Source: Arenicola marina
Taxonomy: Eukaryota > Annelida > Polychaeta > Arenicolidae
Assembly (NCBI GenBank): GCA_964019135.1
Contig: OZ025264.1
Coordinates: 248,001-312,000 of the forward strand
DNA length: 64,000 nt
Direction: 5' to 3'
The stretch's first letter is position 1. Every line of letters begins with the position of its first letter. A program made the position numbers and the translations under genes. The notes beneath the pieces are model-generated. The model searched no databases and was not told the DNA's origin. It was given only the letters and a program-made list of their open reading frames with translations. Of this stretch, positions 58,001-64,000 are shown one piece after another.

Positions 58001-61000
58001 CCTACTAAGTAGAGTTGTCCTAGTGAGTAGAGGTGTCCTACTGAGTAGAGGTGCGCTACTGACTGGATGCGTCCTACTGACTAGAGGTGTCCTACTGACT
58101 AGAGGTGTCCTACTGACTAAAGGTATCCTAATGACTAGAGGTGTCATACTGAGTAGAGGTGTCCTACTGACTAAAGGTGTCCTACTGAGTAGAGGTGTCC
58201 TACTAAGTAGAGGTGTCCTAATGAGTAGAGGTGTCCTACTGGGTAGAGGTGTCCTACTGACTAGAGGTGTTCTATCGACTAGATGTGTCCTGTTGGCTAG
58301 AGGTGTCCTACTGACTAGTAATGTCCTACTGAGGTGCGGTGTCATACTGAGTAGAGGTGCGCTTCTGACTGGATGCGTCCTACTGACTAGAGGTGTCCTA
58401 CTGACTAGAGATGTCCTACTGACTAAAGGTATCCTACTGACTAGAGGTGTCCTACCGACTAGAGGTGCCCTACTGACTAGAGGTGCCCTACTGACTAAAG
58501 GTATCCTAATGACTAGAGGTGTCCTACTGGGTAGAGGTGTCCTAATGACTAGAGGTGTCCTACTGAGTAGAGGTGTCCTACTGACTAGGGGTTTCCTACT
58601 GACTAGAAGTGTCCTACTGGCTAGAAGTGTCCTACTGACTAGAGGTGTCCTACTGAGTAGAGGTGTCCTACTGACTAGAGGTGTCCTACTGACTAGAGAT
58701 GTCCTACTAAATAGAGGTGTCCTACTGACTAGAGGTGTCCTTCTGACTAGCGGTGACCTCCTGACTAGAGGTGTCCTACTGACTAAGGGTATCCTACTGA
58801 CTAGAGGTGTCCTACTGAGTAAAGGTGTCCTGCTGACTAGAGGTGTCCTACTGACTAGTGGTGTCCTGCTAACTAGAGGTGTACTACTGACTAGAAGTGT
58901 CCAACTGACTAGATGTGTCCTACTGACTAGAGGTTTCCTACTGAGTAGAGGTGTCCTACTGAGTAGAGGTGTCCTAATGAGTAGAGGTGTCCTACTGGGT
59001 AGAGGTGTCCTACTGACTAGAGGTGTTCTACCGACTAGATGTTTCCTATTGACTAGAGGTGTCCTACTGCATAGAAGTGTCCTACTGACTAGACTTGTCC
59101 TACTGAGTAGAGGTGTGCTACTGACTAGATGCATCCTACTGACTAGAGGTGTCCTACTGACTAGAGGTGTCCTACTGACGAAAGGTATCCTAATGACTAG
59201 AGGTGTCTTACTGACTAGAGGTGTCCTAATGACTAGAGGTGTCCTACTGAGTAGAGGTTTCCTGCTGACTAGAGGTGCCCTACTGAGTAGAGGTGTCCTA
59301 CTGACTGGAGGTGTCCTACCTAATAGAGGTGTCCTACTAACTAGAGGTGTACTACTGACTAGAGGTGTCCTGCTGACTAGAGGTGTCCTACTGAGTAGAG
59401 GTGTCCTACTGACTAGAGGTGTCCTACTGAGTAGAGGTGTCCTACTAAGTAGAGGTGTCCTAATGAGTGGAGGTGTCCTACTGACTAGAGATGTTCTACC
59501 GACTAGATGTGTCCTATTGACTAGAGGTGTCGTACTGACTAGTAGTGTCCTACTGAGTTGTGGTGTCCTACTGAGTAGAGGTGCGCTACTGACTGGATGC
59601 GTCCTTCTGACTAGAGGTGTCCTACTGACTAGAGGTGTCTTACTGACTAAAGGTATCCTACTGACTAGAGGTGCCCTACTGACTAAAGGTATCCTAATGA
59701 CTAGAGGTGTCCTACTAAGTAGAGGTGTCCTAATGAGTAGCGGTGTCCTACTGAGTAGAGGTGCGCTACTGACTGGATGCGTCCTACTGACTAGAGGTGT
59801 CCTACTGACTAGAGGTGTCCTACTGACTAAAGGTATCCTAATGACTAGAGGTGTCCTACTGAGTAGAGGTGTCCTACTAAGTAGAGGTGTCCTAATGAGT
59901 AGAGGTGTCCTACTGACTAAAGGTATCCTAATGACTAGAGGTGTCCTACTGACTAGAGGTGTCCTACTGACTAGAGGTGTCCTACTGAGTAGAGGTGTCC
60001 TACTAAGTAGAGGTGTCCTAATGAGTAGAGGTGTCCTACTGCGTAGAGGTGTCCTACTGACTAGAGGTGTTCTACCGAGTAGATGTGTCCTATTGACTAG
60101 AGGTGTCCTACTGACTAGTAATGTCCTACTGAGTTGAGGTGTCCTACTGAGTAGAGGTGCGCTACTGACTGGATGCTTCCTACTGACTAGAGGTGTCCTA
60201 CTGACTAGAGATGTCCTACTGACTAAAGGTATCCTACTGACTAAAGGTATCCTAATGACTAGAGGTGTCCTACTGGGTAGAGGTGTCCTAATGACTAGAG
60301 GTGTCCTACTGAGTAGAGGTGTCCTGCTGACTAGAGGTCTCCTACTGAGTATAGGTGTCCTACTGACTAGGGGTTTCCTACTGACTAGAGGTGTCCTACT
60401 GGCTAGAGGTGTCCTACTGACTAGAGGTATCCTTCTGACTAGAGGTGACCTCCTTACTAGAGGTGTCCTACTAACTACTGGTGTCCTACTGTTTAGAGCT
60501 GTCCTTTTGACTAGAGGTGTCCTACTGACTAGAGGTGTCCTACTGATTAGAGGTGTCCTACTGACTAGAGGTTTCATACTGACTAGAGGTGTCCTACTTT
60601 CTAGAGGTGTCCTGCTGACTAGAGGTGTCCTTCTCAGTAATGATGTCCAACTGAATAGAAGTGTCCTACTGACTAGATGTGTCCTACTGACTAACAGTGT
60701 CCAACTGACTAGAATTGTCCTTCTGACTAGAGGTGACCTCCTGACTAGAGATGTCCTACTAACTACTGGTGTCCTACTGATTAGAGCTGTCCTTTTGACT
60801 AGAGGTATCCTACTGACTAGAGGTGTCCTACTGAGTAGAGGTGTCCTACTGACTATATATGTCATACTGACTAGAGGTGTCCTACTGGCTAGAGGTGTCT
60901 TACTGACTAGAGGTGTCCTACTGACTAGCGATATCCTACGGGCTAGAAATTTCATAATGACTGGAGGTGTCCTACTTACTAGAGGTGTCCTACTGACTAG

Positions 61001-61952
61001 AGATGTCCTACTAAATAGAGGTGTCCTACTGACTAGAGGTGTCCTTCTGACTAGAGGTGACCTCCTGATTAGAGGTGTCCTACTAACTACTGGTGTCCTA
61101 CTGTTTAGAGCTGTCCTTTTGACTAGAGGTGTCCTACTGACTAGAGGTGTCCTACTGAGTAGAGGTATCCTACTGACTAGAGGTTTCATACTGACTAGAG
61201 GTGTCCTACTGGCTAGAGGTGTCCTGCTGACTAGAGGTGTCCTTGTCAGTAATGATGTCCAACTGAATAGAAGTGTCCTACTGACTAGATGTGTGCTACT
61301 GACTAACAGTGTCCAACTGACTAGAATTGTCCTTCTGACTAGAGGTGACCTCCTGACTAGAGATGTCCTACTAACTACTGGTGTCCTACTGATTAGAGCT
61401 GTCCTTTTGACTAGAGGTATCTTACTGACTAGAGGTGTCCTACTGAGTAGAGGTGTCCTACTGACTATATATGTCATACTGACTAGAGGAGTCCTACTGG
61501 CTAGAGGTGTCCTACTGACTAGAAGTGTCCTACTGACTAGCGATATCCTACGGGCTAAAAATTTCATAATGACTGGAGGTGTCCTACTTACTAGAGGTGT
61601 CCTACCGACTAGATGTGTCCTACTGACTAGAGGTGTCCTAATGACTAGAGGTGTCCTACAGACTAGCGATATCCTACTGGCTAGAGATGTCATAATGACT
61701 GGAGGTGTCCTACTGACTAGAGGTGTCCAACTGGCTAGAGGTGTCCTCCTGACTAGAGGTGTCCTACTAACTACAGGTGTCCTACTGATTAGAGCTGTCC
61801 TACTGACTATAGGTTTCCTAATGATCGGAAGTGTTCTATTGACTAGATGTGTCCTACTGACTAGAGGTGTCCTACTGACTAGAGGTGTTCTACTGACTAG
61901 AGGTCTCCTTTTGACTAGAGGTGTTCTTTTGACTAGATGTGTCCTACTGACT
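49082..61952 (-). repeat. 18-bp satellite in reverse orientation, about 715 units
   Basis: The plus-strand unit is ACTAGAGGTGTCCTACTG, the reverse complement of the left array. Higher-order structure is visible. A block with TTTCATACTGATGTGTCC recurs 1,939 bp apart (near 51,050 and 52,989). A CCTACTGATGTGTCCTATTG block recurs near 55,470 and 57,287. Another pair of segments is offset by 1,867 bp (56,066 and 57,933). The outer end has a 610-bp duplication (about 60,475 and 61,085). The outer edge (60.3-61.95 kb) is the most diverged. Open frames up to 1,468 codons are period artefacts, present on both strands. Confidence 0.97.
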
Positions 61953-62695
61953 ATATGGATGTGGTGTCATCTAGGTAATTTAGGTTACCTTTAATTGTGC
62001 GTAAGTAGTTTTACAGTCCCGTATTTTACATTATTTGCTTTTTTAACTTTCCTCCGACCAGCGGACTGCAATGTCACTGTCTACACGGGCCCAGACCAAT
62101 ATGTCATGTCCATAGTTTTGCACGTATACGTCATATATTTTATGTATTTGGCTATTTGTAGCCACAGTTATCTGTCCCAGCGGTACATATATCATGAACA
62201 TGAATAGCTTGAACGAAAGATTTGCGTTCTGCCATTCACAGTAACAAGCATCGAACAAAATACGGTATGTAATAAAGCAGGGCGTTCCATAGAATCGTCG
62301 TAAGAAGTCCTCTCCATGGTTTGCACGCAGAGGTCACAAGAAGGGCATTGAAGTCCTTGGCGTTTCTTCGGCCACAGGCTCGTGAGCGTTGCCATTAGTT
62401 GATCTTGGGGCGTTTTGGCAAACACGGCATTCGCTTATGTTATGAAAATAGCCATGCATGATCGCCCGACAACAACAACTGGCCAGGGATGAGCAAAAAT
62501 ATCGAAAGAGCAAACAATTTAAAGCAATAATAGCCGGGTGTATGGTACCTTATCACTCCATAAGTTACCTCGGGACCATGATAGATTAAATCTAATGACA
62601 CTGAGACACTTACATGATATTGTTCAGGGTGGAACAATGGTGTCTGTTGTCTAGACCGATCCATCCACCCCAACAGATAGCGTGCTCCATAGCGT
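61953..62695. other. Shared block flanking the 18-bp satellite, right copy
   Basis: It mirrors about 18,790-19,440. About 90 bp next to the array (61,953-62,045) have no left counterpart. Frames open on the left are broken here, so no gene is called. Confidence 0.6.
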
Positions 62696-62925
62696 TGGAT
62701 CTCTAGACCAAATCCGACCCAAATCCTATCCAAGGTTGACTCAAATTCGACCCAAGTCTGACCACATCCGACCCAAGCCCGACCCAAGTGGGACCCAAGT
62801 GGGACCCAAGTCGGACCCAAATCCGACCCAAATCCGACCCAAATCCGACCCAAATCGGACGCAAAACCGACCCAAATCCGACCCAAATCCGACCTACGTC
62901 TGATGACCACATCCGACCCAAGTCA
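62696..62925. repeat. 12-bp minisatellite, right copy
   Basis: Units of CAAATCCGACCC, the reverse complement of the array at 18,556-18,787, with similar length. Confidence 0.9.
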
Positions 62926-63190
62926 AGAGAATTGTGGCCTGAGGGCGACGCACATCGAAAAACGATCAACCGCTCCCGCCTCCAGAATACTCGGCCCACG
63001 CCACATGGAAGTGGAGTTGTGTATGAGCCAGTAATCTAGTGTCATGTGTAAGCACTTCCGGCCGCATCCGGATCACGACAACAAATCCCACGTGGCGCCT
63101 GAATGTTGTGAATGTTTTGTGTGTTGTAAGCCCTGAAATTCTCCGGGCACCCCGCCCCCTCCCCTCCCCCGCCCCGATCGCAGAGAACAG
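62926..63190. other. Right-arm junction lacking the 33-bp array and LINE block
   Basis: Here the right arm joins the equivalent of 18,341 (GGCGCCACGTGG) to the equivalent of about 14,877 (GGAGAAT). It contains only one remnant of the 33-bp unit (CGATCGGGGCGGGGG in reverse). It thus lacks 60 of 61 array units and about 3.4 kb including the LINE present on the left. Confidence 0.75.
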
Positions 63191-63665
63191 CCCCTCCTTT
63201 GTAAATTCCTAGATCTGTCCCTGATGAGGCCAGATATGTATGAAAATCTACGAAAACTGGACCACAAAAACAGGCCGATACGTGCATAGAAACAAGATGT
63301 ACAAAAGCCAAAATGTACATGACAACGGGACGCTGCAACACGCGATATGTACATGACAACGGGACGCTACAACTGCAAATACGTACATGGAAACAAGACG
63401 CTACAACAAGCGATACATGCATAGGAACAAGACGCCACGGGTCGCTGCAAAATAACATTGTTAATACTTACAATTAATGTGTGTTACTGTCTGTTGACGG
63501 CGATACCTGAGAGGGGGTGCCTTACTCGGGGTGCGTCACACTCTGTCTCGGAGGGGAGTCTGCCAGACAACAGAGACAGGGACAGATACCGCTGGCGTAG
63601 TCCCCACACAGCCTGCTTCCTTCTCGCACTGATGCCGCGCTCGCCTTATAAACGTCATCTGGTGC
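63191..63665. other. Conserved block shared by both arms, right copy
   Basis: Reverse counterpart of 12,363-12,860, with the 34-bp repeats (about 63,255-63,440), the 27-nt intron-like sequence (63,445-63,471) and the TATA-like TTATAAACG at about 63,647. Confidence 0.7.
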
Positions 63666-63975
63666 GTGGGGGGGGGGGGGGGAGGGACGGTGGATGGGAG
63701 GGAGGGGATAGGAGTGGGTTGGATGGGACGGGGGGTGGATGGGAGGGGGATGGCTGAGACGGGGGGCGAATGAGATGGAAAGAGGGTGGATGGGAGTGGA
63801 GGTGGATGGCAGGGAGGGGATGGCAGGGGGCTGGATGTGAGGGGGTGGATAAGAGGTGGGTTGTATGGGAGGGGGTGGATCGAAAATGGGGATGGATGGG
63901 AGGGAGGTTGGATCTCAGGTAGGGGGGAGGGGGGTTCTCCTGGCCCCCTGCTCACCCCTGGATCCGCCATAGTTT
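63666..63975. repeat. G-rich GGATGGGAGGGGG-type minisatellite, right copy
   Basis: Reverse counterpart of 9,926-10,330, shorter than the left array. It ends with CCCCTGGATCCGCCA near 63,955-63,970, the inverted form of the G-rich motif at 9,928. Confidence 0.82.
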
Positions 63976-64000
63976 TCTCTACAATAAGACTGGAAATTGG

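Noticed and set aside
57287..61693. Open frame of 1,468 codons (minus strand) and other long LVSRTP / TRGVLL repeat frames across both 18-bp arrays
   Set aside because: The 18-bp period keeps one frame open on each strand, the repeats carry 2-bp deletions that shift the frame, and there is no start context, splice context or non-repeat domain.

Overview
The window is animal nuclear DNA. It holds one spliced, multi-exon gene for a secreted CUB-domain protein in two copies, non-LTR retrotransposon relics, foldback and tRNA-derived elements, and mostly tandem repeats. A highly polymorphic marine invertebrate fits best. A lancelet-like animal is a guess from the CUB gene, the LINE types and the roughly 4% difference between the copies. 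No prokaryotic features, complete mobile element or intact RNA gene were seen.

Layout. 1-9.9 kb: non-coding DNA with three unrelated arrays (24-bp, 25-bp, 29-bp units). 9.9-12.86 kb: C-rich DNA, a LINE 3' fragment and a block shared with the far right end. 12.86-14.87 kb: a perfect 33-bp array of 61 units. 15.6-17.0 kb: a 5'-truncated LINE. 18.3-19.4 kb: a second shared block with a 12-bp array. 19.4-36.0 kb: about 920 copies of an 18-bp unit with higher-order structure. 36.0-40.6 kb: left copy of the CUB gene, plus strand, exons 1-5. 40,618-40,817: exactly 200 N. 40.8-48.5 kb: right copy of the same gene, minus strand, exons 6-1. 49.1-61.95 kb: the 18-bp array in reverse orientation, about 715 copies. 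62.0-64.0 kb: the shared blocks again, mirrored.

From about 9.9 kb to the right end the window is therefore an inverted duplication centred on a fixed-size gap. Either two haplotypes (or recent paralogs) were scaffolded tail to tail, or a real palindrome exists. The arms differ by large indels and by copy number in nearly every array, which gives two snapshots of how each array evolves.

The gene was rebuilt by hand from splice signals. Exon 1 encodes a signal peptide, exons 2-3 a Gly/Ala-linked coiled coil, exons 4-5 a four-cysteine calcium-type CUB domain, and exon 6 (right copy only) the start of a second CUB. Exon lengths of 86, 271, 67, 119 and 262 bp and all phases match between copies.

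The most unusual observation is that the minisatellites of intron 1 (37 bp) and intron 4 (about 60 bp) both begin at the exon edge, and every unit repeats the 5' splice site. In intron 1 each unit joins an acceptor-like CTCTCAG to GTAAGT, the form of a recursive splice site, in 19 copies (left) and about 60 (right). Intron 5 carries a different array, built from the A-box part of a tRNA-derived SINE.
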